A stretch of DNA of 64,000 nucleotides from Hyphomonadaceae bacterium (GCA_027485145.1 JAIXRO010000099.1:1-64000), one strand, 5' to 3'. Positions 17,202-26,444 are shown, counted from the first letter of the stretch. Numbers and translations are program-made. The notes: generated from the sequence alone by a model not told the origin.

Positions 17202-18872
17202 TCAGGGCGTCTCGCCTTGCCAGACGATGTCTCCGGCGATCACCGTCATCACTGGCTTCGCCTTGAGGATGTCAGCTTCGGGGACGGTCATCAAGTCGCG
17301 GTCGAAGACCGTGAAGTCGGCGAGCTTGCCTTGTTCGATGGTGCCGAGATCGGCTTCCTGGAAGGCGGCGTAGGCGGGACCTGTCGTGAAGAGTGCCAGC
17401 GCGCGGGCGCGGGAGACCGCTTCTTCGGGGTGCCAGCCCTCCCCCGAGCCGCCCTGCAGATCCTTGCGGGCAACGGCGGCGTAGAATTCGATGGTGGGCG
17501 AGCCGACCTCGACCGGGGCGTCCGAGCCGCCGGCGATGACGGTGCCGAGATCGAGCAGCGTCGCCCAGGCATAGGCGCCGCGCAGGCGGTCCAGCCCCAG
17601 GCGCGCGGGGGCGAATTTCAGGTCGCCGATGGCATGGCTCGGCTGCATCGAGGCGATCAGGCCGAGGGAGGCAATCCGGGCCAGATCGTCCGGGTGCACG
17701 ACCTGTGTGTGTTCGATACGCCAGCGCAGGTCAGGGCCGTAGCCGCCTGCCTCGAACGTATCGAGGATTCGGCGGTTGGCGAGATCGCCGATGGCGTGGA
17801 TGGCGAGCTGGACATTGGCGGCTTTCGCTTCGGCCATCAGTTCGGCAAGTTTGGAATCATCGATCAGGGACAGGCCGGACGTGTCCGGACGGTCCGTGTA
17901 CGGTTCGATCAGCTGGGCACCGCGGCTGCCGAGGGCGCCGTCCATGTAGAGCTTGACCGCGCGGTTGGTGATGCGCGCCGTTTCATACTCGCGGTGCTGG
18001 GCGAGCAGCAGGCCGCCCACGTTGAAGGCGTTGTAGATGCGCTGGGGCAGCTTGCCTTCGTCATCGAGGCGCTTGAGGAGCGGGGCGTGCTGGCGGTCCA
18101 CGCTCATGTTGTGCAGTCCGGTCCAGCCGCGCGAGGCATAGACTTTCGCGCCGGTCTCCAGCGCGAGGGAAATCGCGGCGTCATCCGGCTTGGCAATCAG
18201 CGGCTCGACGAGCGACATGGCATTGTCGATCAGGATGCCGGTCGCCTTGCCGCCGGCATCGCGTTCGATTCGGCCGCCGTCCGGATCAGGGGTGGCATTC
18301 GTGATGCCAGCCGCCTTGAGGGCCGCGGTGTTGGCGACCAGGGCGTGGCCGTCGGAGCGGCCGAGGATGACCTTGTGGGTTCCCGAGACGGGATCGAGGT
18401 CAGAGGCCATTGGCATGCGGCCTTCGGGCCAGCCCGTCTCGATCCAGCCGCGCCCGACGAGGACGGAGCCTTCGGGCTTGCCGTCCAGTTCGGCTTCGAC
18501 GCGGGTGACGAGTTCGGTGACGGAGGCGGTGCCTTCCAGGTTCAGCGTCAGCTCGCGCTCGCCGATGCCGAGGAGGTGCGCGTGCGCATCGGTGAAGCCG
18601 GGATACATGAAGGCGCCGCCGAGATCGATGATGTCGACTTCGTCCTCGCCCCAGTCCGCCGACATGGGCGGGATGGTCGCCATGATGCGGCCATCCTCGC
18701 CGACAAGCACACCGGTCACGGTTTGCGGCACGCCGGCTTCGTCCGTCAGGCCGGTATAGATGGTGCCGTTGGTGAAGACGCGGACCTTCTCGGTCGCCTC
18801 GGTTTCCGGGCTGATCGATGGCGTGCAGGCGGCCAGAGCGAAGGCGGCGGCTGACAGGAGGGCGAGACGCAT
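17202..18872 (-). CDS. Exported amidohydrolase, YtcJ-like
   Basis: About 556 residues. The signal peptide ends in a lipobox (LAAC, Cys16), so it is a predicted lipoprotein. The amidohydrolase fold is shown by the metal-binding FTDAHAHLLG (HxH) and by the late strand VIAGGSDAPVEVGSP that carries the catalytic Asp. The overall build (RVFTNGTIYTG, then WIETGWPEGRMP) is that of the YtcJ / N-substituted formamide deformylase group, which act on diverse amides. I start at ATG 18872, just before the signal peptide. It is followed at 34 bases by the methyltransferase-like lipoprotein. Confidence 0.87.
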   Translation of the reverse strand: MRLALLSAAAFALAACTPSISPETEATEKVRVFTNGTIYTGLTDEAGVPQTVTGVLVGEDGRIMATIPPMSADWGEDEVDIIDLGGAFMYPGFTDAHAHLLGIGERELTLNLEGTASVTELVTRVEAELDGKPEGSVLVGRGWIETGWPEGRMPMASDLDPVSGTHKVILGRSDGHALVANTAALKAAGITNATPDPDGGRIERDAGGKATGILIDNAMSLVEPLIAKPDDAAISLALETGAKVYASRGWTGLHNMSVDRQHAPLLKRLDDEGKLPQRIYNAFNVGGLLLAQHREYETARITNRAVKLYMDGALGSRGAQLIEPYTDRPDTSGLSLIDDSKLAELMAEAKAANVQLAIHAIGDLANRRILDTFEAGGYGPDLRWRIEHTQVVHPDDLARIASLGLIASMQPSHAIGDLKFAPARLGLDRLRGAYAWATLLDLGTVIAGGSDAPVEVGSPTIEFYAAVARKDLQGGSGEGWHPEEAVSRARALALFTTGPAYAAFQEADLGTIEQGKLADFTVFDRDLMTVPEADILKAKPVMTVIAGDIVWQGETP

Positions 18873-18899
18873 GGGGCGGGTTTCCTTTGCGGGCAGCAC

Positions 18900-19376
18900 T
18901 TACAGCGCGCGCTGATAGATGCCGATCAAGCCACCGTCATGAACCGTTTGGGCGTGCGCCGTCCAGCCTTCGCGTTCGAGAAGCGTGACGGCTGTGGTGG
19001 TGGCGCAATAGAGGTGCGTGCAGCCGAGGCGGCGGCCTTCGGCCTCCAGCGCCTGAAGCAACAGGGCGCCGAGGCCGCGGCGCCGCAGGTCTGGGCGCAC
19101 CCAGCCGGCCGAGGCCCAAGGGGAGAGGTGCGCGAATTCCGGCGTGAAGGCGGCTTTCAGGACGGCGATGCCGATGGGGGCGCCGTCCGGGCCGAGCGCG
19201 ACAACACCGACCGGGAGCGCGCCCTCGGGATTGGCGTAGGCGGCAAGGTCTGCAGCCGCATCGCCCTGCCCGCCGGGGCCGTACCAGTTAGGCCATTCGG
19301 CCTCGAAGGCCGCCACGAGCGCGCGAGCGGCTTCGGGGCAGTCCCTGAGAGGGCGGATCGGCCAGTCATCGAGCAT
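18900..19376 (-). CDS. GNAT-family N-acetyltransferase
   Basis: A 158-residue Gcn5-related acetyltransferase. The acetyl-CoA pyrophosphate loop is visible as LRRRGLGALLLQAL (motif A), followed by LGCTHLYCATTTAVTLLEREGW, the usual motif B. Substrate not identifiable. It is 27 bases upstream of the amidohydrolase lipoprotein start in the same direction and so may head a three-gene transcript. A strong rpmB terminator lies just upstream, so it needs its own promoter. Confidence 0.85.
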   Translation of the reverse strand: MLDDWPIRPLRDCPEAARALVAAFEAEWPNWYGPGGQGDAAADLAAYANPEGALPVGVVALGPDGAPIGIAVLKAAFTPEFAHLSPWASAGWVRPDLRRRGLGALLLQALEAEGRRLGCTHLYCATTTAVTLLEREGWTAHAQTVHDGGLIGIYQRAL

Positions 19377-19402
19377 GGATCACCTTGCCCCGGCCGGCCC
19401 GG

Positions 19403-19434
19403 AAAAGCAAAACGCCGGACCTTGCGGCCCGGCG
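19403..19434 (-). terminator. Intrinsic terminator of rpmB
   Basis: Read on the minus strand: CGCCGGGCC-GCAA-GGTCCGGCG followed by TTTTGCTTTT. A 9-base stem with a GNRA loop and a T tract, 26 bases after the rpmB stop. Confidence 0.88.
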
Positions 19435-19459
19435 CTTTGGCATTCAGCTGACGCAGCGC

Positions 19460-19747
19460 TCAGGCGGCGACGGCTTTTTTCGCGATGTCACGTTTGATTT
19501 TCAGCGCCTTGTCCGAGAGGGCGTCGTCCTTGGCTTTCGCGAGGAAGGCGTCGAGGCCGCCGAGCTTGTCCACAGTGCGCAGGGCTTTCGCCGCGATGCG
19601 GAGACGGAAGTTCTGGTCGAGCGCTTCCGAGTGCAGCGTGACCTGCACGAGGTTCGGCAGGTAGCGGCGCTTGGTCTTGATCTGGGAGTGGCTGACAATA
19701 TGGCCAACCATCGGCTTCGTGCCAGTAAGTTCACATTCGCGGGACAT
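19460..19747 (-). CDS. rpmB: 50S ribosomal protein L28
   Basis: The 95-residue protein matches bacterial L28 of the alphaproteobacterial long form: [20 protein letters not shown] at the N-terminus, then [15 protein letters not shown] and the basic C-terminus. The first Cys is kept but other zinc-ribbon cysteines are absent, as is usual in the Cys-poor form. It is a single-gene unit: an own upstream region of 272 bases and a strong intrinsic terminator directly downstream. Confidence 0.97.
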   Translation of the reverse strand: MSRECELTGTKPMVGHIVSHSQIKTKRRYLPNLVQVTLHSEALDQNFRLRIAAKALRTVDKLGGLDAFLAKAKDDALSDKALKIKRDIAKKAVAA

Positions 19748-20019
19748 GGCCTCGCTCCGGGTAAAAGTGCGTGTCTGATCTGAAGGCGCGCTCCTACAGG
19801 CTGGGGGGGATCATGTCAACCGGGGCGATTCATGCCGATGGGCAGGCAAATGGCTGCAGCCCGGGCGTGACTGAAGCCGCGTGTCGCCTTATGTTCGCCG
19901 CCGGGTAGAGGCGATTCGGGCAGCCCTTTGCCAACGGGCTGTTCAGGCCATGTTGGGAAGGCATATTTTAAGAGGAGGCGAACCGTGCCTCCCGGACCGG
20001 AAAGGACTAGAAGAGACCC

Positions 20020-20913
20020 ATGAAGCGCAGTCTTCTGTTTGCCGCCGCCTCACTCAGCCTCCTCGGCGCCTCTGTGGCCCAGACGGGCCCGTCCTCGAGC
20101 GCGTCGACCGTGCTCTCCAGCATCAAGAGCGGCGCGCCAACCCGCATGGTGTATGAGCTGGACGCCCGCGCGATGGTGTTCATCCTGCCGGCGACGGGCC
20201 GCGCCAGCTTCACCGTCGATATGAAGCCCGATTCCTACGCCATCAAGTCGCGCGTGCGCACGACCGGCCTCGCCGATGTGTTCGTCAATTATGACATGAA
20301 CCTCAATGCCTCCGGCAAGACGAGCGCGGCGGGCCTCAAGACCACGAAATACGTTTCCCAGAACAATGACGGGAAGAAGAACCGGCGCGTCGAACTCGAC
20401 ATCACGGACAACGGCTTCAAGATGGCGGCCAAGCCGAAATTCGGCAATCTGGGCGACCCGGCCGCGACCGCCGAGCAGGTGATCCTGGCAAACGACCCGC
20501 TGACGGCGCTGATCACGTTCGCGCTGGAGCCGCGCGCCAAGGGCGCCGACCCGTGCGGCGGGCCGATCAAGGTTTTCGACGGGCGCCAGCTCACCTACCT
20601 GCACCTGAAGCGCGGCAACGCGAACCTCGTGAAGCAGAAGACCCCGGCCTGGACCGGCAACACGATCGAGTGCCATGTCACGATGGACAAGATCGCCGGC
20701 TACAAGAAGGGCGAGTCGAACAATGACACGCTGACCGGCATTGACGGACCGCTGCGCATGTATCTCGCCCCGCTGGAAAACGGCGCGCATGTGCCGGTGA
20801 AGATCGTCGCGGATACGGACAAGATCGGCAAGGTGACGCTGACGGCGCGCACGCTGCGGTTCGAGCCGCTCGTGACGACGGCGGCCGCGACCAAGACGGG
20901 CGGCGGGCGCTAG
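20020..20913 (+). CDS. Exported DUF3108 protein
   Basis: A 297-residue protein with a Sec signal peptide (MKRSLLFAAASLSLLGASVAQ) and a DUF3108-like beta-rich domain (YELDARAMVFILPATGRA, then GLADVFVNYDMNLNASGKTS). Proteins of this type are periplasmic and uncharacterised. It is divergent from rpmB, a pairing often seen in alphaproteobacteria. The 272-base gap holds promoters for both, but I cannot assign a clear -35/-10. Its stop overlaps the stop of the convergent RluD gene by 4 bases. Confidence 0.8.
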   Translation: MKRSLLFAAASLSLLGASVAQTGPSSSASTVLSSIKSGAPTRMVYELDARAMVFILPATGRASFTVDMKPDSYAIKSRVRTTGLADVFVNYDMNLNASGKTSAAGLKTTKYVSQNNDGKKNRRVELDITDNGFKMAAKPKFGNLGDPAATAEQVILANDPLTALITFALEPRAKGADPCGGPIKVFDGRQLTYLHLKRGNANLVKQKTPAWTGNTIECHVTMDKIAGYKKGESNNDTLTGIDGPLRMYLAPLENGAHVPVKIVADTDKIGKVTLTARTLRFEPLVTTAAATKTGGGR

Positions 20914-21926
20914 TCTTTCGGGAGCCGCCGCAACGCGGTGATCAGGCCGGCCATATCGTCCGGGAGCGGAGATTCGAAGCGGACCGTCTTGCCGGTGACC
21001 GGATGGTCGAAGCCGAGGACCGCGGCGTGCAGGGACTGACGCGTCATGGCCTTGGCGGCGGCGATGGCGGCGGCGTGACCCTCCCCTGATCCCAGCGCGG
21101 TGAGCTGCATCTGGCGGCCATAGACGGGATCGCCGAGCACCGGCACGCCTATATGGGACATGTGGACCCGGATCTGGTGCGTGCGGCCGGTTTCGAGGCG
21201 GCACTCGACAAGCGCGGCGGCGGGGACGTGGGTGTGCTTGTCACGCTCGCCAAAGGTTTCGATGGCGCGGTAATGCGTGACGGCGCGGCGGGCGGCGGGG
21301 CTGTCCGGATTTCTGTGTACGGACATCTTTTTCCGGTCGGTCTGCGAGCGTGCGATGGCGGCGTCCACCGTGCCGACGAGGGGACGCGGGGCGCCGCGCG
21401 TGACGGCGAGGTACATGCGTTCGATGTCGTGACGCTCGAACAGGGCGGCGAGGCCGGTATGGGCGGGTTCGGTCTTGGCTGCGACCATCACGCCGCTGGT
21501 CAGCTTGTCGAGCCGGTGGACGATGCCGGGGCGTTCGACGCCGCCGATGCCGGAGAGCTGGCCCTTGCAATGATGCAGCAGCGCGTTGACGAGCGTGCCA
21601 TCCTCGCTGCCGGGCGCGGGGTGCACGGCCATGCCGGCCGGCTTGTTGAGGATGATGAGGTGGGCGTCCTCGAACAGGATATCGAGCGGGATGTTCTCCG
21701 CCTGCGGCTCGGCGGCAACCGGAGCGGGCAAGGCGACGGCATAGACGCTGCCGGGCTTGATGGACGCGCGGGGACTTGATTCCGGCTTGCCGTCGACGGT
21801 GACGGCGCCTTCCTCGATCAGCGCCTTGGCGCGGGTGCGCGAGATCTCGCCGCCCCTGGCAGCGAGGAACGCATCCAGGCGTTGGCCTGCATCTTCGGGG
21901 GCGGCAATGATTTCGATCCGGCTCAT
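20910..21926 (-). CDS. rluD: RluD-family 23S rRNA pseudouridine synthase
   Basis: A 338-residue enzyme with an N-terminal S4 RNA-binding domain (QRLDAFLAARGGEISRTRAK, about 15-75) and the RluA/RluD catalytic domain; the catalytic Asp is in HRLDKLTSG. Other family blocks: VLNKPAGMAVHPAPG is here ILNKPAGMAVHPAPGS, and LETGRTHQIRVHM, which contacts RNA. It would convert uridines of helix 69 of 23S rRNA. The RluC group also has S4, so rluD is the likeliest but not proven assignment. Start ATG at 21926. Confidence 0.88.
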   Translation of the reverse strand: MSRIEIIAAPEDAGQRLDAFLAARGGEISRTRAKALIEEGAVTVDGKPESSPRASIKPGSVYAVALPAPVAAEPQAENIPLDILFEDAHLIILNKPAGMAVHPAPGSEDGTLVNALLHHCKGQLSGIGGVERPGIVHRLDKLTSGVMVAAKTEPAHTGLAALFERHDIERMYLAVTRGAPRPLVGTVDAAIARSQTDRKKMSVHRNPDSPAARRAVTHYRAIETFGERDKHTHVPAAALVECRLETGRTHQIRVHMSHIGVPVLGDPVYGRQMQLTALGSGEGHAAAIAAAKAMTRQSLHAAVLGFDHPVTGKTVRFESPLPDDMAGLITALRRLPKD

Positions 21927-22016
21927 CGCGCCGCTTATAGACGCGCGCGGCGCACTTCGTCATGCTGGCTTCACATGACCGCGCCATAACGCGGCAGATT
22001 TGCGGGAGACTTCAGC

Positions 22017-23708
22017 ATGACACTCGTTACACGGCGCGGACTTCTGGGCGGCGCAGCTCTCGGCACGGTGGCCCTGGCAGCTTGCCAGACAACCCCGAAG
22101 GCCGCCCCCGGCTTCGAGGGAGAGCTGGCTTTCCTGCACGGCGTCGCCTCCGGCGATCCCCTGCCCGACCGGGTAATCCTGTGGACCCGCGTGACGCCGC
22201 TCTCGGGCACCGGGCCGGCGACGGTGAAATGGACGGTGACTGAAGCCGGCGCGACCGCGCCCGCCGCGTCCGGCGAGTTCGTGACCTCCGAGGCACGCGA
22301 CTATACCGTCAAGGTCGATGCGGCCGGACTAAAGCCCGCGACGGACTACACCTACCGGTTTGCGGCGGTTGCGGCGGACGGCGATGTTCTGTCGTCCGAA
22401 GGGCGCACGCGGACGACGGCAGCCAATGGCGAGGCCCCGGTGAAGCTGGGGGTCGTGTCCTGCTCCAACTGGCAGTTCGGCCTCTTCAATGCCTATCAGG
22501 AGCTGTCGAAGGAAGAGGGCCTTGATGCGATCGTGCACCTTGGCGATTACCTCTATGAGTATGGCACGGACGGTTATGGCGGCGACATCGCCGAGAAACT
22601 GGGCCGCAAGCATGATCCGGCGACGGAGATTGTCTCGCTGTCGGACTACCGGCGGCGCCATGCGCAATACAAGAGCGATGCAAACCTTCAGGCCGCCCAC
22701 GCCGCGGCGCCGTGGATTTGCACCTGGGACGACCATGAGAGCACGAACGACTCTTACCGGACCGGCGCCGAGAACCATAACCCCGACAAGGGCGAAGGCG
22801 ACTGGACAGAGCGCAAGCAGCGCGCGCTGCAGGCCTATTTCGAGTGGATGCCATTGCGGGAGCCGAAGCCGGGCGAGGTGACCTCGGCGGTCTGGCGCAC
22901 GTTCCGGTTCGGGGACGTGGCGACCGTCCATGCCCTTGAGTCGCGCCTCACGGGCCGATCCGAGCCGTTCAGCTGGGGTGATGCGCTGGCGGGGGCCACG
23001 ACGCAGGCGGAAATCGGCGGACGAGTCATGGCGACCATGGCAAAAGTGGCCGATCCGGCCCGCACGATGCTGGGCAGCGAACAGGAAGCCTGGCTGGCGG
23101 CCGAGTTCAAGGCGTCGGTCCAGTCCGGTGCGGCCTGGCAGGTGCTGGCCAACCAGGTGGTCATGGCGAAGAACAAGCTGCCGGATTTCACCAAGTCGAT
23201 GACGCAGGCGCAGATCGATGCGCAGGACCGGCCCGAAGTGCTGGCCTTCATTCCGTTCACGGCGCTTGGCCTGCCCTGGAACCTTGATGCCTGGGACGGT
23301 TATCCGGCCGCGCGCGAACGGCTGTACGCCAGCGCGAAGGATGCGAACGCTTCCCTGGTGACGCTCGCCGGTGATACGCACACGGCCTATGCGAATGAGC
23401 TGTTCGACGCGAGCGGCGAACGGCGCGGCGTCGAGTTCGGCTGCACCTCGATCAGCTCACCCGGCATGGGCGCCTATGTGAAAGCGATGCCGGATCTCGG
23501 CCAGCAGGTTGCCGACGCCAATGACGAGATCATCTGGCACGATCCGTTCGGACACGGCTACACACTGGTGACGCTGACCCGCAACGACGTGAGCGCGGCG
23601 TTCAGGAAGGTCTCGACCGTGTACTCGCCGGAATACACCGCTGAAACCGTCGCGGCGTTCAAGGCTGTTTATTCGAAGAGTGGCGTTTCGGAACTCGCCC
23701 GGGTCTGA
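22017..23708 (+). CDS. phoD: Alkaline phosphatase D (PhoD) family, Tat-exported lipoprotein
   Basis: A 563-residue phosphodiesterase/phosphatase. The N-terminus has a twin-arginine motif (TRRGLLGG, Arg6-Arg7) and a lipobox (LAAC, Cys23), so it is exported folded and likely lipid-anchored. An N-terminal Ig-like PhoD domain (about 35-140) is followed by the metallophosphatase domain with VSCSNWQFG, HLGDYLYEYG, TWDDHESTNDSY and GDTHTAYANEL. These bind iron and calcium in characterised PhoD. I see no convincing Pho box in the 90-base upstream gap. The stop codon lies in the loop of a 10-base perfect hairpin. Confidence 0.92.
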   Translation: MTLVTRRGLLGGAALGTVALAACQTTPKAAPGFEGELAFLHGVASGDPLPDRVILWTRVTPLSGTGPATVKWTVTEAGATAPAASGEFVTSEARDYTVKVDAAGLKPATDYTYRFAAVAADGDVLSSEGRTRTTAANGEAPVKLGVVSCSNWQFGLFNAYQELSKEEGLDAIVHLGDYLYEYGTDGYGGDIAEKLGRKHDPATEIVSLSDYRRRHAQYKSDANLQAAHAAAPWICTWDDHESTNDSYRTGAENHNPDKGEGDWTERKQRALQAYFEWMPLREPKPGEVTSAVWRTFRFGDVATVHALESRLTGRSEPFSWGDALAGATTQAEIGGRVMATMAKVADPARTMLGSEQEAWLAAEFKASVQSGAAWQVLANQVVMAKNKLPDFTKSMTQAQIDAQDRPEVLAFIPFTALGLPWNLDAWDGYPAARERLYASAKDANASLVTLAGDTHTAYANELFDASGERRGVEFGCTSISSPGMGAYVKAMPDLGQQVADANDEIIWHDPFGHGYTLVTLTRNDVSAAFRKVSTVYSPEYTAETVAAFKAVYSKSGVSELARV

Positions 23709-23719
23709 TCCCGGGCGAG
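23694..23719 (+). terminator. Hairpin around the phoD stop codon
   Basis: CTCGCCCGGG-tctgat-CCCGGGCGAG: a perfect 10-base stem whose 6-base loop holds the TGA stop. No T tract follows on the + strand, so it may be a Rho-independent-like stop of low quality or a 3' stabiliser. Inference. Confidence 0.45.
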
Positions 23720-23738
23720 ACCGGAACAGAGGTGCGCG

Positions 23739-23906
23739 TCAGCTGGCTTTCAGCTGGCGCAACTGTTCCTTGATTTTCAGCTTTTGTCGCTTGAGGTCCC
23801 GGACCGTCAGATCATCGCTGGAGGGGCGCTTCTGTTCGGCGGCGATCTGTTCGTCCAGGTGGCGGTGCTTTGCAGCGAGCTCACTGATCCGACCATTGAG
23901 CGACAT
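23739..23906 (-). CDS. DUF465 (YdcH-like) small protein
   Basis: A 55-residue basic coiled-coil protein (MSLNGRISELAAKHRHLDEQ start, ending LKIKEQLRQLKAS). The pattern LAAKHRHLDEQIAAEQKRP...DLTVRDLKRQKLKIKEQL is that of the DUF465 family of short helical-hairpin proteins common in alphaproteobacteria; role unknown. AGGAGACT precedes the ATG at a suitable distance. It is convergent with phoD. Confidence 0.85.
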   Translation of the reverse strand: MSLNGRISELAAKHRHLDEQIAAEQKRPSSDDLTVRDLKRQKLKIKEQLRQLKAS

Positions 23907-24032
23907 GGGCAGTCTCCTTGTTTTTCAGCACGGCACTTCGGGCCGTTTCCTCAACATGCCACAAGCGGGCCTGCGAGTCATGCGAGACCTTATCGGATTT
24001 GTTAAACTGTCGGTAATCAGGGTAAAGACGGC

Positions 24033-24719
24033 TCAGCGGATGGCCCGCCCGGCCGCCTTGCGCCGTGATTTCTCAAGGAACATGGCCTGATCGGCCCGGG
24101 CGATGAGCGCCGCCGCGCTCTGGCCATTGCGCCACTCCACGACGCCGCACGAGCCGCCAATCTGGACGATGGGCGTGGCGCGGTTCGACTGATCGCGCAC
24201 TTCCAGCGCGTCGATGGCCGCGGCAAGCTGGGCCGCCTTGCGCTGGCTGTCATCGAACGTGGCATGGGCGAGGACGACACCGAACTCATCCCCGCCGAGA
24301 CGGCCGACGATGTCGGTCTCGCGCGTGCGCTCCGTGAGGATGTCGGCGACCCTCAGGAGCACGCTGTCGCCCGCGGCATGGCCGTAAATGTCATTTACCA
24401 GCTTGAAATTGTCGAGGTCGATGAAGATCAGCGAAAGGGGCGTCTGGAAGCGGCCGGACAGGGCGATCTCGCGGCGCACTTCGCGTTCGAAGGCGCGGCG
24501 GTTGAAGACCGGGCAGAGAGTGTCATTGTCGGCCAGAAGCTCCGAGTCGGCGAGCGCTTCGCGCAGCCCTCCAGCCTCGTTGCGCAGTGACACCACTTCT
24601 TCGCAGAGCGCCTCGATGGCCGCGCGCGTGCGCCGGTCAAGCCGGGTCAGATCGAGGCCAAGCGCGTCCAGCAAGGCGCGGTATTCGCCGGAATAGGTGT
24701 GGAATTCATCTTTCGCCAT
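24033..24719 (-). CDS. Soluble diguanylate cyclase (GGDEF)
   Basis: About 228 residues without a membrane segment. A short helical N-terminus (coiled coil about residues 35-70) is followed by the GGDEF domain (about 75-220). The active-site loop RLGGDEF is intact, DLDNFKLVNDIYGHAAGD is present, and the inhibitory I-site RETD lies five residues before the loop, so the enzyme should be feedback inhibited by cyclic di-GMP. ATG 24719 (MAKDEFHTYSGEYR) is preferred over 24734. The coiled coil could give dimerisation. The signal is unknown. Confidence 0.92.
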   Translation of the reverse strand: MAKDEFHTYSGEYRALLDALGLDLTRLDRRTRAAIEALCEEVVSLRNEAGGLREALADSELLADNDTLCPVFNRRAFEREVRREIALSGRFQTPLSLIFIDLDNFKLVNDIYGHAAGDSVLLRVADILTERTRETDIVGRLGGDEFGVVLAHATFDDSQRKAAQLAAAIDALEVRDQSNRATPIVQIGGSCGVVEWRNGQSAAALIARADQAMFLEKSRRKAAGRAIR

Positions 24720-24790
24720 GGCGACAGGATACAATCAAAACGCTGGCCTGTAGAGCCCCAAGGATGCTTCGCCTGCTGCGCGAACCACAG

Positions 24791-24840
24791 AACGGGCGGT
24801 TTCCTGAAAACCGGGTTCCACTTTTCGGACCACCGCTCTA
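24791..24840. repeat. Conserved hairpin / CCACTTTT-type element upstream of purE
   Basis: CGGTTTcctgaAAACCG (24797-24813) is followed by GGGTTCCACTTTTCGG and CACCGCTCT. Similar blocks with CCACTTTT and flanking AAACCGG-type half palindromes recur in many alphaproteobacterial genomes. The purE start is about 30 bases downstream. Function unknown. Confidence 0.4.
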
Positions 24841-24870
24841 AGGTGCGCCCTTTCCGGCAGCGAGGCGGGT

Positions 24871-25365
24871 ATGGGCACGGACAAAGCTCCGGTTGTGGGC
24901 ATTATCATGGGCAGCCAGTCCGACTGGCCAGTCATGCAGGAAGCGGCCCGGATGCTTGAGGCAATGGGCGTTGCGTACGAGGCGAAGATCGTCTCTGCCC
25001 ACCGCACGCCGGACCGCCTGACGGAGTATGCGAAGACGGCCAAGGGGCGCGGGATCCGGGTGATCATCGCGGGCGCAGGCGGCGCAGCGCACCTGCCAGG
25101 CATGGCGGCCGCAATGACGCCGCTGCCCGTGCTGGGCGTACCGGTTCAATCGAAAACGCTGTCCGGCCTCGATAGCCTGCTGTCCATCGTGCAGATGCCG
25201 AAGGGCATTCCCGTCGGCACACTGGCGATCGGCGAAGCAGGCGCCGCCAATGCCGGGCTGCTCGCAGCGTCCATCATCGCGTTGCAGGATGCGGATGTCG
25301 CCGCCAGACTGGACGCCTTCCGGGCGGCGCAGACGGCCAGCGTGAAAGAGGTTCCCGAGGGATGA
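24871..25365 (+). CDS. purE: N5-carboxyaminoimidazole ribonucleotide mutase
   Basis: PurE moves the carboxyl group of N5-CAIR to give CAIR in purine synthesis. The 164-residue protein shows the class I PurE signatures: [13 protein letters not shown] (nucleotide loop, about 10-22), [12 protein letters not shown] with the catalytic His, and [23 protein letters not shown] precedes the ATG. It overlaps purK by 4 bases (ATGA), so the two are translationally coupled. Confidence 0.96.
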   Translation: MGTDKAPVVGIIMGSQSDWPVMQEAARMLEAMGVAYEAKIVSAHRTPDRLTEYAKTAKGRGIRVIIAGAGGAAHLPGMAAAMTPLPVLGVPVQSKTLSGLDSLLSIVQMPKGIPVGTLAIGEAGAANAGLLAASIIALQDADVAARLDAFRAAQTASVKEVPEG

Positions 25366-26444
25366 CGCCGCTTCGGCCCGGCGCCACGATCGGCATTCTC
25401 GGCGGCGGCCAGCTCGGCCGGATGCTCGCCATTGCCGGGGCGCAGCTTGGCTTCGACATGCTGATCTATTCTCCCGAAGACGATCCGCCTGCTGGCCGCG
25501 TGGCCACCGGCGCCCGGAAAGCCGGCTGGACCGACCGGGCGGCCCTTGAGGCGTTTGCGCGCGATTGCGACGCCGTTACGCTCGAGTTCGAGAATGTGCC
25601 CGTCGAGGCCCTCGCCGCCATCGAGGCTGCCGGAACACCTGTCAGACCGGGGGCGGCGTCTCTGTCGGTGTCGCAGGACCGCGCCAGCGAGAAGGCCTTC
25701 CTGCAGAAGATCGGCATCGCGACGGCCGATTACCGCCTGGTGGATGGGCTCGACGATATCGTTCCGGCGCTCGAAGCGCTGGGCGGGCACGGCCTGATGA
25801 AAACGCGGCGCGAAGGCTATGATGGCAAGGGCCAGGCCTGGGTACGCCTCGGGCATGGCGGCATCGCCGAAGCCTGGGCGGCGCTCGGCAAACGCCCGTG
25901 CATCCTTGAAGCGCCCGTGCGGTTCGAGTGCGAAATCTCGGTTCTGGTGGCGCGCTCCGCCACCGGAGAGACCTGCACCTGGGCGCCACCGCGCAACACG
26001 CACGAAAACGGGATTCTCTCCAAATCGTCCGTGCCGTCGGGCTTGCCGAAAACGGTCGAGGATGCGGCGCGCTGGAAAGCCGTGGCACTCACCGAAGCCC
26101 TCGGTCATGTGGGCGTGATGGCGCTGGAGTTTTTCGTGCTTCCGGACGGCACCTTGCTGGCCAACGAGTTTGCGCCGCGCGTCCACAATTCCGGGCACTG
26201 GACGCCCGAGGCGTGCCAGACCGGGCAGTTCGAACAGCATATCCGCTGCGTGGCAGGCTGGCCGCTGGGCGATACGCACCGATTGTTCGATGCCGAGATG
26301 GTTAACCTGATCGGGCAGGCCGGCCGCATCGACCCGGCGAGCCTCGGGCCGCATGATACCCTGACGTTGTATGGCAAACGCGATGCGCGACCGGGCCGGA
26401 AAATGGGGCACATCACCCGCCGCCTGGGCCCGCGCGTTGGCTGA
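25362..26444 (+). CDS. purK: 5-(Carboxyamino)imidazole ribonucleotide synthase
   Basis: PurK uses ATP and bicarbonate to carboxylate AIR to N5-CAIR. The 360-residue ATP-grasp protein has the expected N-terminal block [20 protein letters not shown], the ATP-grasp lysines in [14 protein letters not shown], and the C-terminal metal ligands in [20 protein letters not shown]. The ATG overlaps the purE stop, giving a purEK operon. Length is typical. Confidence 0.97.
   Translation: MTPLRPGATIGILGGGQLGRMLAIAGAQLGFDMLIYSPEDDPPAGRVATGARKAGWTDRAALEAFARDCDAVTLEFENVPVEALAAIEAAGTPVRPGAASLSVSQDRASEKAFLQKIGIATADYRLVDGLDDIVPALEALGGHGLMKTRREGYDGKGQAWVRLGHGGIAEAWAALGKRPCILEAPVRFECEISVLVARSATGETCTWAPPRNTHENGILSKSSVPSGLPKTVEDAARWKAVALTEALGHVGVMALEFFVLPDGTLLANEFAPRVHNSGHWTPEACQTGQFEQHIRCVAGWPLGDTHRLFDAEMVNLIGQAGRIDPASLGPHDTLTLYGKRDARPGRKMGHITRRLGPRVG

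Noticed and set aside
17103-18854. A 583-codon + strand frame antisense to the YtcJ-like amidohydrolase
   Set aside because: Shadow of the minus-strand gene, which has a signal peptide, lipobox and HxH motif.
19821-19914. A 31-codon frame between rpmB and the DUF3108 gene
   Set aside because: No ribosome site and no family pattern; chance open frames of this size are common in this DNA.
21955-21980. A possible Pho box before phoD
   Set aside because: CGTCAT and TTCACAT appear but the spacing is 13 bases rather than the 11-base repeat of Pho boxes, so I do not call it.
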